A DNA stretch of 64,000 nt from Ligustrum vulgare (GCA_963555705.1 OY743189.1:3303501-3367500), one strand, 5' to 3'. Shown: positions 47,584 through 56,930, counted from the first letter of the stretch. Numbers and translations: made by a program. Notes: a model not told the origin generated them from the letters alone.

Positions 47584-48320
47584 ACATAGCAGACATATTC
47601 TTTAGGGAAGTTGTCAGGCTACATGGGGTGCCTAGGAGTATAGTGTCTGACAGGGATGTCAAATTAATTAGTTACTTCTGGAAGGTTCTATGGGGGAAAA
47701 TGGGTACTAAACTATTGTTTTCCACTACATGTCATCCTCAGACGGATGGTCAGACAGAAGTAGTCAATAGGACGTTAATACAACTCTTGCGTGTTGTCAT
47801 AAATAAAAATTTGAAGAGTTGGGAGGAATGTTTACCTTTTGTGGAATTTGCATATAACAGGGCTGTACATTCTACTACTACTTACTCTCCTTTTGAAATT
47901 GTGTATGGCTTCAATCCACTAACCCCTTTGGACCTAATTCCTTTGCCTGTAGATGACAGTAACAGTTTAGATGGCAAGAAGAAAGCCGAGCTTGTGAAGT
48001 CACTCCATGAAAAGGTCAGGCTACAAATAGAAAAGAAGAATGAGCGGTATGCGTCACATGCGAATAAGGGTCGGAAGCAGGTGATTTTTGAACCAGGCGA
48101 TTGGGTGTGGGTTCACATGCGAAAGGAACGATTTCCAGCACAACGGAAGTCTAAGCTTCAGCCTAGAGGAGATGGGCCATTTCAAGTCATTGAGAGAATC
48201 AACGACAATGCTTATAAGTTGGATCTTCCAGGTGAGTTTAATATATCTGCTACTTTTAACGTTGCTGATCTCTCTCTGTTTGACGCAGGTGATGATTCGA
48301 GGACGAATCCTTTTCAATAG
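47584..48320 (+). CDS. CRM-A integrase C-terminal part, after the frameshift
   Basis: Continues the integrase in the next frame: second catalytic Asp in IVSDRDVKL, catalytic Glu in [11 protein letters not shown], then the GDGPF module and [12 protein letters not shown]. It has no start of its own. The stop TAG (48318-48320) replaces a CAG Gln codon present in the CRM-B copies. Downstream the same frame stays open into the LTR with [13 protein letters not shown] (48366-48584), so the tail is cut off by this stop. Confidence 0.92.
48294..48309 (+). other. Conserved hairpin upstream of the PPT
   Basis: GATTCG-AGGA-CGAATC, a 6-bp stem with a 4-base loop, nine bases before the PPT. In CRM copies it lies within the codons for DSRTNP. 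Non-coding families keep the equivalent GATTCG-GGA-CGAATC. Confidence 0.6.
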
Positions 48321-48328
48321 GGAGGGAA
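48319..48328 (+). other. Polypurine tract
   Basis: AGGGAGGGAA directly abuts the 3' LTR start, the expected primer for plus-strand DNA. The equivalent in CRM-B is AGGGAGGGGA. Confidence 0.88.
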
Positions 48329-49083
48329 TGATGAGTACCTGAGTGACCATACAAGTAAGGACCCGTTGCATGTACCAGTGGGACCAATAACGAGACTGAG
48401 GGCTAAGAAGATCAAGCAAGCAATGCAGGGGTTTATGCAAGCTTGGGTGGATGAATATTCAAATGCATGGTCAAAGACTCCATTTTCAATACATGACAAT
48501 ATGGGAGATGCGCCAAAACCATTACAACGCATTTGGGTCAAAGAACAAGGAAGAAATGGATCAGAAGGCCTTTTACGGCCGTAAGTGCTGAAATTACGGC
48601 CGTAACTTTGATATCACAATTTTGGGCAGAAAGTGATTTACGGCCGTAATAAAATTATTCACGGCCGTAAAACACTTTTTACGGCCGTAAACACATATGT
48701 TACGGCCGTAACAATTGCGCGTCTTTTTTAGGGTTTACGCGGCTTGGACGCGTTTTTAGGCCTATTTATCTTGTCTTTGTCATTGTAAAGAGACAACTTT
48801 GATGCTTAATGAAATTTCTTGAACTAGGTGAGTTATTCCCTATTCTTCTTCGTTCTTGATTGAACCCCTTAAACTTATCAAAGGATTTGACAACCTTTGT
48901 GGCGTTCGCCCCTTTATGTTTTTCATTCCGCATCTTAACGGGTCTTGGATTTGATACATCCTTGGTTCTTGAGTCGTGAGTGTTGGGTCATATTGTTATC
49001 GTCAATTAATCTGGATTTGGAACTTTCCAAGTGTTGATTCAATTTCCGCGAGATCCCGTGATTCTCCAACAAGAATCGCATCA
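48329..49083 (+). repeat. CRM-A 3' LTR (755 bp)
   Basis: Full-length LTR TGATGAGTACC...CGCATCA. Integrase-tail frame to 48584, six palindromes, TATA-like CTATTTAT at 48762-48769, R/U5 hairpin 48871-48907 and a second small hairpin GGAT/ATCC near 48945-48962. Confidence 0.95.
48575..48709 (+). promoter_or_regulatory. Six phased ACGGCCGT palindromes in U3
   Basis: Core starts are 48575, 48596, 48640, 48661, 48681 and 48702; spacings are 21, 44, 21, 20 and 21 bp. All six cores are perfect. They lie 55-190 bp upstream of the TATA-like site. Confidence 0.6.
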
Positions 49084-49126
49084 ATTATATCAAAACCTGG
49101 ATTTAGAACCAAGCTCTGATACCGAA
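49084..49126 (-). other. CRM-A leader, antisense, right part with PBS
   Basis: TSD copy ATTAT, then the leader remainder and PBS complement GCTCTGATACC (49113-49123) with A to G at its last base. Confidence 0.85.
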
Positions 49127-49935
49127 TGATGTGATTCTTGTTGGGGAATCACGGGATCTCGCGGAAATTAAATTAAACACTTGGAAAGTTCCAAATCCAG
49201 ATTAATTGACGATAACAATATGACCCGACACTCACGACTCAAGAACCAAGGATGTATCTAATCCAAGACCCGTTAAGATGCGGAATGAAGAACCATAAAG
49301 GGGTGAACGCCATAAGGTTGTCAAATCCTTTGATAAGTTCAAGGGGTTCAATCAAGAACGAAGAAGAACAGGGATAAACTCACCGAATTCAAGCAATCTC
49401 ATTAATCATAAAAGTTATGTTTTTACAATGACAAAGAAAACCTATTATAGTCCCAAAAAAATGTGTCAAAATAACCCTAGCCGCAAAAATAGTAAATAAA
49501 AATGTAGCACCATTTTACGGCCGTAACTATCATTCTTACGGCCGTAATTGACCCTCGGGTCCAAAACTGTTTTATCTCTTACGGCCGTGACATGTGTTCT
49601 TACGGCCGTGAAAATGATAGTTACGGCCGTAAGTCACTTTCTGCCCAATTTGTGCGATGTCAATTTTACGTCTGTAACTCCAGAACTTACGACCGTAAAA
49701 AGGCCTCTTTTCTCCTTGTTCTTTGACCCAAATGCATTGTAACGGTTTTGGCTCATCTTCCATATTGTCATGCATTGAAAATGGAGTCTTCAACCTTGCA
49801 CTTGAATATTCATCCACCCAAGCCTGCATAAACCCCTGCATTGCTTGCTTGATCTTCTTAGCCCTCAGCCTCGTTATTGGTCCCATCGGTACATGCAACG
49901 GATCCTTACACGTTGGGCCACTCAGGTACTCATCA
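49127..49935 (-). repeat. CRM-A 5' LTR (809 bp), antisense
   Basis: TGATGTGATTCTTG ... GTACTCATCA on the plus strand. Its variants resemble the LTRs at 8429-11567 more than the outer LTRs of this block. Palindrome cores here often carry C to T or G to A changes (49510-49700). Confidence 0.9.
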
Positions 49936-50338
49936 CTAACACGGTTTAATTTAAAAATATGTGAAATTATAGCGACACAGTTTTTAGAAATTTGATACTT
50001 ATTTAACCTTGAATGTATATAGGAGTAGAGATGGATTTGATGAGAATATTGCCAGTTTACAAATGAAAAGTCCATCATTTCATAGGAAGAGTGGTAGTAA
50101 GGAAGTAGTGGTGGAGAGAATTGTGAATAATAAAGCATGTAGTGTCATTATAGATGGGGAGAGTTGCACAAATTTGTTGAGTGCTAGTAGGGTGGAAAAA
50201 TTGGGATTACCGGTGATACTGCATCATAATCCTTATATATTGCAAATGTTGAATGACTATTGGAAGTGAGGGTAAGTGAACAAGTTCTTCTTACCTTAAA
50301 CATTGGAACCCATAGAGATCAAATACTATGTGATGTAG
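49936..50338 (+). pseudogene. Gag-protease fragment of another Ty3/gypsy element
   Basis: The first 75 bp are unrecognised AT-rich DNA. From about 50009 the frame reads FDENIASLQMKSPSFHRKSG (like gag [12 protein letters not shown]), then NNKACSVIIDGESCTNLL, a retropepsin-like site with DGES. The usual capsid and zinc knuckle between them are deleted. A stop follows NDYWK. It ends at CTATGTGATGTAG, joined to an LTR-like start. Confidence 0.75.
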
Positions 50339-50731
50339 TGATGTGATCCGAAGTAGGAGACCAAAGGAGAAGTCGACCTATCGGAACTGTGTCAGTGATC
50401 TATGCGGGAAACGGCACAAGTTTCATGCTGGAATCGAGCCGAGAAGACAAAGGGGTCGGGCCGAATTAAAGGGGCAAGGTCTGGAGGCCAAGGGCACATT
50501 CACGGCCGTAAAACCAGTTGTTCACGGCTGTAACAGCCCCTCGAGTCAAAAGCAAGAATTCCAGGATTTTTATACTTACGGCCGTAAGACTATAATTCAC
50601 GGCCGTAACTCCTTCTCTAGTGGAATTGAGTAATTCAGAAAATTGATACTTACGGCCGTGAGAGTTCTTGTTACGGCCGTAACTCATTAACAGAGAGTCA
50701 CTTACGGTCGTAAGTGACATTGTTACGACCG
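50339..50731 (+). repeat. LTR-F fragment
   Basis: Starts TGATGTGATCCGAAG and then differs from families A-E, but carries the same paired palindromes (50500-50735, cores often 20-21 bp apart). R/U5 is missing; fused near 50731 to an antisense CRM-A LTR at CACAAAGGTTG. Confidence 0.7.
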
Positions 50732-51374
50732 TAACACAAAGGTTGTCAAATCCTTTGATAAGTTCAAGGGGTTCAATCAAGAACGAAGAAGAATAGGGAT
50801 AAACTCACCTAATTCAAGCAATCTCATTAATCATCAAAGTTATCTCGTTTACAATGACAAAGAAAAGCTAATATAGTCCAAAGACGCGTCCAAAATAATC
50901 CTAGCCGCAAAATACCAAAAATAAGATGCGGCGCATTTTAACGGCAGTGAAAATCTACCTTACGGCCGTAATTGACCCTCGGGTCCAAAACTGATTTTAA
51001 CTCTTACGGCCGTGACATTGGTTCTTACGGCCGTAAGACACCTTCTGAATAAAAAAACTGCATAATTCCTTACGGCCATGAATTGGTTGTTACGGCCGTG
51101 CGATAGGAAAGTTACGGCCGTAACTCCAGACCTTACGGCCGTAAATTGTCTTCTGAATTCTTTGACCCAAATGCCTTGTAACGGTTTTGGTGCATCTCCC
51201 ATATTGTCATGCATTGAAATTGGAGTCTTTGACCATGCATTTGAGTATTCATCCACCCAAGCTTGCATAAACCCCTGCATTGCTTGCTTGATCTTCTTAG
51301 CCCTCTACCTCGTTATTGGTCCCACCGGTACATGCAACGGATCCTAGCTCGTTGGGCCACTCAGGTACTCTTCA
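50732..51374 (-). repeat. CRM-A 5' LTR, antisense, truncated in U5
   Basis: Outer right LTR of the block; ends GGTACTCTTCA (CATCA mutated) followed by TSD ACTTC. Shares private variants with 39691-40448. Palindromes 50940-51145. Confidence 0.85.
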
Positions 51375-51379
51375 ACTTC

Positions 51380-51712
51380 AGTTTACGGCCATGAGATCAC
51401 ATGTTACAGCCGTAATGGCCTTTCTGCCCAATTTCGCCACGATGATTTTACGGCCGTAATTCGGGTGTTACGGCCGTAAGAATGCTTCTGCCCAATTTTC
51501 TGATTCTTTGACATTAATTGATCTGATTTGAATCTCAACTTGAGCCCAACATGAAACTTGTTCATTTTCCCATGTAGAATATTGTTGAATTGCCCGTATC
51601 TTGATTTCTTATTTTTGACATCTTTTCCGGATCACATCATCCCCTCTTCCTTTAAGATTATTCGTCCCGAATCATAACATTGTTCTTAGAGCTTCTTTTT
51701 CGGATCACATCA
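51380..51712 (-). repeat. noa-E 3' LTR, start piece with extra unit
   Basis: U3 up to the inner start at 51639, then a 73-bp unit (51640-51712) with PPT, hairpin and a second LTR start. The next PPT complement (TCCCCTCCTCC) begins at 51713, so the true LTR start of this element is 51712, matching the 5' LTR end at 54459. Confidence 0.85.
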
Positions 51713-51948
51713 TCCCCTCCTCCTTTAAGATGATTCGTCCCGAATCATAAAGCTATTCTTGGCTTGCTCACTTGGTTTAGCCTCGAACCTTCTTCGTACA
51801 AGCCATTTTGATCTGACGTTCTCCGAACCTGCTTGACTTCTTGTTTTGGCTTGAATTATAGATTTTCCCGTCAAGCCCACCCTGATTCGTACCATTCCCT
51901 CCTTCTTTAGGATGATTCGTCCTGAATCATGGTGTTGTTCTTGAAAAA
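51713..51948 (-). other. noa-E 3' internal region with fossil LTR start
   Basis: PPT, hairpin, then a noa-D-like LTR start (in sense CAGGGTGGGCTTGACGGG) and another PPT/hairpin near 51898-51930. No ORF. Confidence 0.75.
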
Positions 51949-52947
51949 TCAAACTGTACCTCCTGGATCAAACGGAAGGTATTGAAACACAAGGGGAATT
52001 GACCAAGGTTGATGTAAATCAAACTTCCATCCACAATAAACCTGCACGAAAGATTTAAAAAAAATGGGGAGGGAAATGTTAGCGTCTCCATGCATAAGGT
52101 ATGGATCCTTGTATTCATTATACAAAACCTCCAATCCTTTTTTTCTCACCACGAGGCCCTTATCGTCGCCTCCAAAAGTCAATATACTTTCTTGCTCATT
52201 CTCTTCTTTTTTCTCAACCACTTCTAATTTTTCACATTCAACCACCTCTTCAATATTATTATTGACAATTTCAACATTCAAATGTTGAACTTCTACCCCA
52301 ACTTCCAATTCATTCCTATTATTGTCAACAATGTTATTTTCAATCTCCTCTTCCACAATTTTATTCTCTACTACAAGACTCGGAGTTTGATCAACTACTT
52401 CAATTTCTTTTTTCGCACACTCAACCTCCACTTCTAAATTTCCGGGCTCAATCACCTCTCCTAATTTCTCATGCTTTTGCTCATGCACCACCTCATAAAT
52501 AATTTTATCGACATGATTAGGCACCTCGTCTTCTAACTCGTTCCTCAAGTCTCCCTCCTTCTTTTCAACATTCATATCCTGACACTCCAATTTTAAATCC
52601 CCTCCAATCTCACTTTCACCCTGTTGTAATTTAGCTTCAGCCTCCCTTTCACTCTCCCTCTTTCTTAACTTAGCTTCTTTTCTAGCCTTCCGTTCATACC
52701 TCATCCTTTCCTCATAAATTTCTGTTCGACTCTTCAAAAGCGCCCTCGCATTAATCTCTTCATCCCAATCAACTCCAATCCCAACCCTAGGTTTATGGAT
52801 ACGCCTATATTCCCTTTCACGTTGTTGAGCAAGTTCTGCACTATGCATATCTACCGAGTTCTTAACCTTCCCAAACTTCGTATCTAATCTCGCATCAAAT
52901 TTTGCTTCCAATTTTGCAGCTAACTCCTCGAACCGTTTCTCCATCAT
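51949..52947 (-). CDS. noa-E charged protein, intact ORF
   Basis: 332 codons from ATG 52947 (MMEKRFEELAAKLEAKFD) to a stop after FDPGGTV. The frame is open further upstream to 53040 but only from a GTG; the ATG used by noa-D is ATA here. Order: helical N-terminus with KNSVDMHSAELAQ as in CRM-A gag, HKPRVGIGVDWDEE, Lys/Arg/Glu helix, long Glu/Val-rich region with repeated VVEC/EEVVE motifs, then a hydrophobic C-terminus (LPIFFKSFVQVYCGWKF). No RT, protease or zinc knuckle. Function unknown; a gag-derived RNA or particle partner is one guess. Confidence 0.8.
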   Translation of the reverse strand: MMEKRFEELAAKLEAKFDARLDTKFGKVKNSVDMHSAELAQQREREYRRIHKPRVGIGVDWDEEINARALLKSRTEIYEERMRYERKARKEAKLRKRESEREAEAKLQQGESEIGGDLKLECQDMNVEKKEGDLRNELEDEVPNHVDKIIYEVVHEQKHEKLGEVIEPGNLEVEVECAKKEIEVVDQTPSLVVENKIVEEEIENNIVDNNRNELEVGVEVQHLNVEIVNNNIEEVVECEKLEVVEKKEENEQESILTFGGDDKGLVVRKKGLEVLYNEYKDPYLMHGDANISLPIFFKSFVQVYCGWKFDLHQPWSIPLVFQYLPFDPGGTV

Positions 52948-53457
52948 GACAAGCAGAGAATATTGATGGTTATCTTTCCTACATGATGAATTTTCGTGAA
53001 ATTTGGATATTGTGGAATGAATGGAATAATAGTTTGACACAAGGAGTAATAATGAATTATAATTTTGACTTGGAAGGCAGAGAATATCAAGAATTTAAGG
53101 AAATTCAAGAAAGTGGTTCTTGAATTTCGGAGTGACTTTTTTTTTTTTTGAATTATGATGAATTATCGGAATTAATAAAAATAAAAAAATAATTTGTTTT
53201 CTTTTTAATAAAACCCTAAAATTCAACACGAACGCAACAAAATAAACGGGGCAGGATTTGGATAAGAATCGAATAAAATAAACAAGATTAAATTTTTGAT
53301 GGATTTTTGTATGGATCAGATAACAAAATTTTTTTTTTACTGACACGAAGAACAAGATATGGATGATTTTGTGTAGACTCTATGATAAAAACACAAAATC
53401 AAACTGGATAGAATAGAAAAACAAAACCTGAATCCAGAGTCCAGCTCTGATACCATA
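52948..53457 (-). other. noa-E leader and PBS
   Basis: Leader with A/T runs; PBS complement GCTCTGATACCA at 53444-53455, then TA and the LTR. Confidence 0.85.
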
Positions 53458-54459
53458 TGATGAGAACCCGGGAGAGGGTCCTCGTCGTAGCTCGCGGAAT
53501 AACGCTTGGAAAGTTCCGAATCCAGGTTGGAACGGACGATAACAATGCAACCCCGACCCTACGATGCAAGAACCAGGGGTATATTAAACCTGAGAACCGT
53601 TACGATGCGGAGATAAGAACCACAAAGGGGGAACGCCACAAGGAATGTCCAGATCCTTGATAAGTTCAATTGTTTTGAACGCCACAAGATTTGAATCTTG
53701 ATAAATTCGTTGTTTAAAGGGAAAATCCTCACCTTTAGAGAGTAAAAACACTCAATAATTTTATTCATCAAAAGTCTTCTAATTTTACATTGAATGGAAA
53801 AGCATATAAATAGGCAAAATAAACCCTAGTCGCTAACTGACTCTTAATAGAATTCTAATTAGGCTAAAATAACTAAAATAACCAAAATAACCAAAATAAC
53901 CAAAATAAACTAGAACTAAACAAAACCCTAACCGCCTAATTAATTCAAAACTACGACGCCTAAGTTACGGCCGTAACTTTTAAGTTTACGGCCGTAAGTG
54001 ACTTACGGTCTAAAATTCAAAACATATGTTACGGCCGTGACAAGTTCTTTTACGGCCGTAAATGACCTTCTGAAAAAAAAATAAAAGTTGCAAGACTTTG
54101 GTTACGGCCGTGAATAATTCCACTTCAGTTTACGGTCATGAGATCACATGTTACGGCCGTAATGGCCTTTCTGCCCAATTTCGCCATGATGATTTTACGG
54201 CCGTAAAGAGGGTGTTACAGCCGTAAGAATGCTTCTGCCCAATTTTCTGATCCTATGACATTAATTGATCTGATTTGAATCTCGACTTGAGCCCAACATG
54301 AAACTTGTTCATTTTCACATGTAGAATATTGTTGAACTGCCCGTATCTTGATTTCTTATTTTTGACGCCTTTTCCGGATCACATCATCCCTTCTTCCTTT
54401 AAGATGATTCGTCCCAAATCATAACATTGTTCTTAGAGCTTCTTTTTCGGATCACATCA
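53458..54459 (-). repeat. noa-E 5' LTR (1,002 bp) including the 73-bp extension
   Basis: Antisense LTR starting TGATGAGAACCCGGG. The inner LTR start is at 54386; a PPT/hairpin/start unit (54387-54459) follows, and only then the TSD AAAGG (54460-54464). Palindromes 53965-54230; two R/U5 hairpins 53631-53708. Confidence 0.9.
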
Positions 54460-54464
54460 AAAGG

Positions 54465-54794
54465 CGTGGACAACATTAATGGCATTATGGTTCTTGTTTC
54501 CGCATCGTAACGGGTCTCGGGTTTAATATACCCCTGGTTCTTGCGTCGTGAGGCTCGGGTTGTAGTGTTACCGTCCATTCCAACCTGAATTCGGAACTTT
54601 CCCGGCGTTATTCCGCATGTTCGTCGTGACCCCCTCCCGGGATCACGTCATCTTGTATCAGAGCCGGACTCTGGATTCAGGTTTTGTTTTTTTTTTTTCT
54701 ATTCTATCCAGTTTGATTTTGTGTTTTTATCATAGAGTCTACACAAAAATCATCCATATCTTGTTTTTCGTGTCAGTAAAAATTTCCATTATTT
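54465..54794 (+). repeat. Sense noa-D LTR end, PBS and leader piece
   Basis: Continues 32411-32701: U5 to CCCGGGATCACGTCA at 54650, mutated PBS TTGTATCAGAGC (54653-54664), leader to GATCCAT near 54794, where antisense noa-D U3 resumes. Confidence 0.8.
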
Positions 54795-54901
54795 GATCCA
54801 TTTTGACCTGGTTTGATCTTTGAAGCTCTCCGAACCTGTTTGAATTCTTGTTTTGGCTTGAATATTTGATTTTTCTGTCAAGCCCGCCATGATTCTCATC
54901 A
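54795..54901 (-). repeat. noa-D 3' LTR, antisense, start piece
   Basis: Completes the LTR broken at 32410; ends GATTCTCATCA at 54901, followed by the PPT complement TTCCCCCTTCTTT. Confidence 0.85.
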
Positions 54902-55153
54902 TTCCCCCTTCTTTATGATGATTCGTCCCGAATCATAGCTTGGTTCATGAGTAGCTTCTCCACCTGAATCAAATGGGAATTTATGGACTCCATGACATGA
55001 ATTCAATAAATTGTGCTTCTTCAATCGGTAGTAGACAAGAAGGTATTGAAACACGTTCATGAATTGCCATGGTTGGTGTGACTCATACTCCCATGTATAA
55101 TGATCAACCTGTAACAAAGAATTAAGAAAAATAGGGTGGGGAATGTTAGTTTC
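54902..55153 (-). CDS. noa-D charged ORF, C-terminal part
   Basis: Continues the ORF from 59568: ends HQPWQFMNVFQYLLVYYRL ... FPFDSGGEATHEPSYDSG and runs to a TGA formed by the first bases of the LTR (54899-54901). Includes the pre-PPT hairpin GATTCGGGACGAATC in its last codons. Interrupted by the noa-E at 55154. Confidence 0.7.
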
Positions 55154-56085
55154 TGGTGTGATCCGGAAAAGAAGCTAAGAACAATGTTATGATTCGGGAC
55201 GAATCATCTTAAAGGAAGAGGGGATGATGTGATCCGGAAAAGGCGTCAAAAATGAGAAATCAAGATACGGGCAATTCAACAATATTCTACATAGGAAAAT
55301 GAACAAGTTTCATGTTGGGCTCGAGTCAAGATTCAATTCACGTCAAAAAGATCAGAAATCTAGGCAGAAGGGCTTTTACGGCGGTAACTTCCATAATTAC
55401 GGCCGTAACATTATCAGTGCACAATTTGGGCAGAACAGCGTTTACGGACGTAACTTTGCTTCTCACGGCCGTAACATGGAATTTCACGGTCGTAACATCA
55501 ATCTTCACGGCCGTAACTAATATTGAGACATTTTGATCAGAGAAGGACTTACGGCCGTAAGCGACGCGAATCAGATTTTCGGGATTTTTAGTATTTCAGT
55601 TGATTTGTATTTCCTTTATAGGCTTTAAATTCTTTTTTCCAATTTTGGTAATTTTGGTTATTTTAGCTATTTTAGCATAATTAGAATTCTATTCAGAGTC
55701 AGTTAGCGACTAGGGTTTATTTTGCCTATTTATATGCTTTTCCATTCAATGTAAAAACAGAAGACTTTTGATGAATAAAATTATTGAGTGTTTTTACTCT
55801 CTCTAAAGGTGAGGATTTTCCCTTTAAACAAATTGAACTTATCAAGATTCAAATCTTGTGGCGTTCAAAACAATTGAACTTATCAAGGATCTGGACTTTC
55901 CTTGTGGCGTTCCCCCCTTTGTGGTTCTTATCTTCGAATCGTAACGGGTCTTGGGTTTAATATTCCCATAGTTCTTGCGTCGTGAGGTCGGGTTGCATTG
56001 TTGTCGTCTGTTCCAACCTGAATTCGTAACTTTCCAAGCGTTATTCCGCGAGCTACAACGAGGACCCCCTCCAGGGTTCGCATCA
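55154..56085 (+). repeat. noa-E 5' LTR (932 bp, extended)
   Basis: 71-bp start unit 55154-55224, second start TGATGTGATCCGG at 55225, palindromes 55375-55560, R/U5 hairpins near 55836-55910, end CAGGGTTCGCATCA. Confidence 0.88.
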
Positions 56086-56761
56086 TATGGTATCAGAGCT
56101 GGACTCTGAATTTAGGTTCTTGTGTTTTTCTACCCAGTTTGATTTTTATGTTTATCACCGAGTCTCATAAAAATCATCCATATCCTATTTTTATTATCTG
56201 AGTCTTTGTTTTTAATTTTTCTTGTTCTTCTTGCCAGTAATTTTTTTTCCAATTTGATCCATAAGAGTCGTCCTAAAAAAAACAAAAGTGTTTTTTTATT
56301 CGATTGTTTTCCAAATCATGTCCCGTTTGTTTTGTTGCGTTCGTGTCGAATTTTCGGATTTCATTAAAAAAAAAATTATTTATTTTTTTATTTTTTATTA
56401 ATTCCGAAAATTCATCATAATTCAAAAAAAAAAAAAAAAAAGTCACTCCGAAATTCAAGAACCACTTTCTTGAATTTCCTTAAAAAATTCTTGATAATTC
56501 CTTGCCTTCCAAGTCAAATTAAAATTCTTGATATTCTTTCCTTTCTAGTCAAAATTCAAGAACCACTTTCTTGAATTTCTACAATATTCTTGAGTTTCTT
56601 TCCTCTCGAGTCAAATTCAAGAACCACTTTCTTTCCTCTCGAGTCAAATTCAATATTATTTTCCTTTTCGAGTCAACATTAAATTCCTTCTTGATATTTG
56701 TCAATATCTGGACCCTCTTATTTTGAGTCTCTCAAATTTTTGAAAGCTACATAAAGGGATG
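56086..56761 (+). other. noa-E leader
   Basis: PBS, then T-rich leader, then several near-repeats of a unit with CAAGAACCACTTTCTTG and TTCCTTTC (56455-56700). That motif contains the inverted repeat CAAGAA/TTCTTG. No ORF. Confidence 0.75.
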
Positions 56762-56930
56762 AATTATGAGTTCGATCCTACCTTCCAGACTAGGTGTCAT
56801 GTGGGCAGTAAAGTGTGCAATATTATTATTGATAAGAAGTATTATTGCGATCTGGCAAGTACCACCATGGTTGAGGAGTTGGGCTTACCTTTACTACCAC
56901 ATCCCAATCCTTATAGGCTGACGTGGTTAA
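56762..56930 (+). pseudogene. Retropepsin fragment with altered active site
   Basis: Encodes CHVGSKVCNIIIDKKYYCDLA then MVEELGLPLLPHPNPYRLTWL, homologous to CRM protease ([17 protein letters not shown]), but DGGS is replaced by DKKY. Out of frame with the Glu-rich ORF that follows. Neither the gag-like N-terminus of noa-E nor pol is present. Confidence 0.75.

Larger units (their letters stand above)
42556..49083 (+). mobile_element. Nearly intact CRM-A retrotransposon
   Basis: 6,528 bp with perfect target duplication ATTAT (42551-42555, 49084-49088), both LTRs, PBS, gag-pol and PPT. Defects: a one-base deletion in integrase, a stop codon just before the LTR, and two deletions in the 5' LTR. 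It sits in the leader of an antisense relative. Confidence 0.95.
39691..51374 (-). mobile_element. Antisense CRM-A block with target duplication ACTTC
   Basis: Ends are a CRM-A LTR 3' end at 39691 and an LTR start at 51374, flanked by ACTTC (39686-39690, 51375-51379). The outer LTRs (39691-40448 and 50732-51374) share private variants (ACGGCAGTGAAAA, CGTGCGATAG), so they belong together. A second LTR (49127-49935), foreign fragments (49936-50731) and the well preserved element lie inside. Confidence 0.75.
32702..54459 (-). mobile_element. noa-E element, antisense, heavily invaded
   Basis: Target duplication AAAGG at both ends. 3' LTR in pieces 32702-32855, 39354-39690 and 51380-51712; internal region 51713-53457; 5' LTR 53458-54459. 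The outer boundary used is the end of the extra 73-bp unit at 54459, not the inner LTR start at 54386. Confidence 0.85.

Noticed and set aside
39691..51374. A single solo LTR split by insertions
   Set aside because: The two outer pieces overlap in LTR coordinates, so they must be two LTRs of one element rather than halves of one LTR.
52948..53040. Upstream extension of the noa-E ORF to 363 codons
   Set aside because: It would need a GTG start; the ATG found in noa-D is ATA here, so the first ATG (52947) was chosen.
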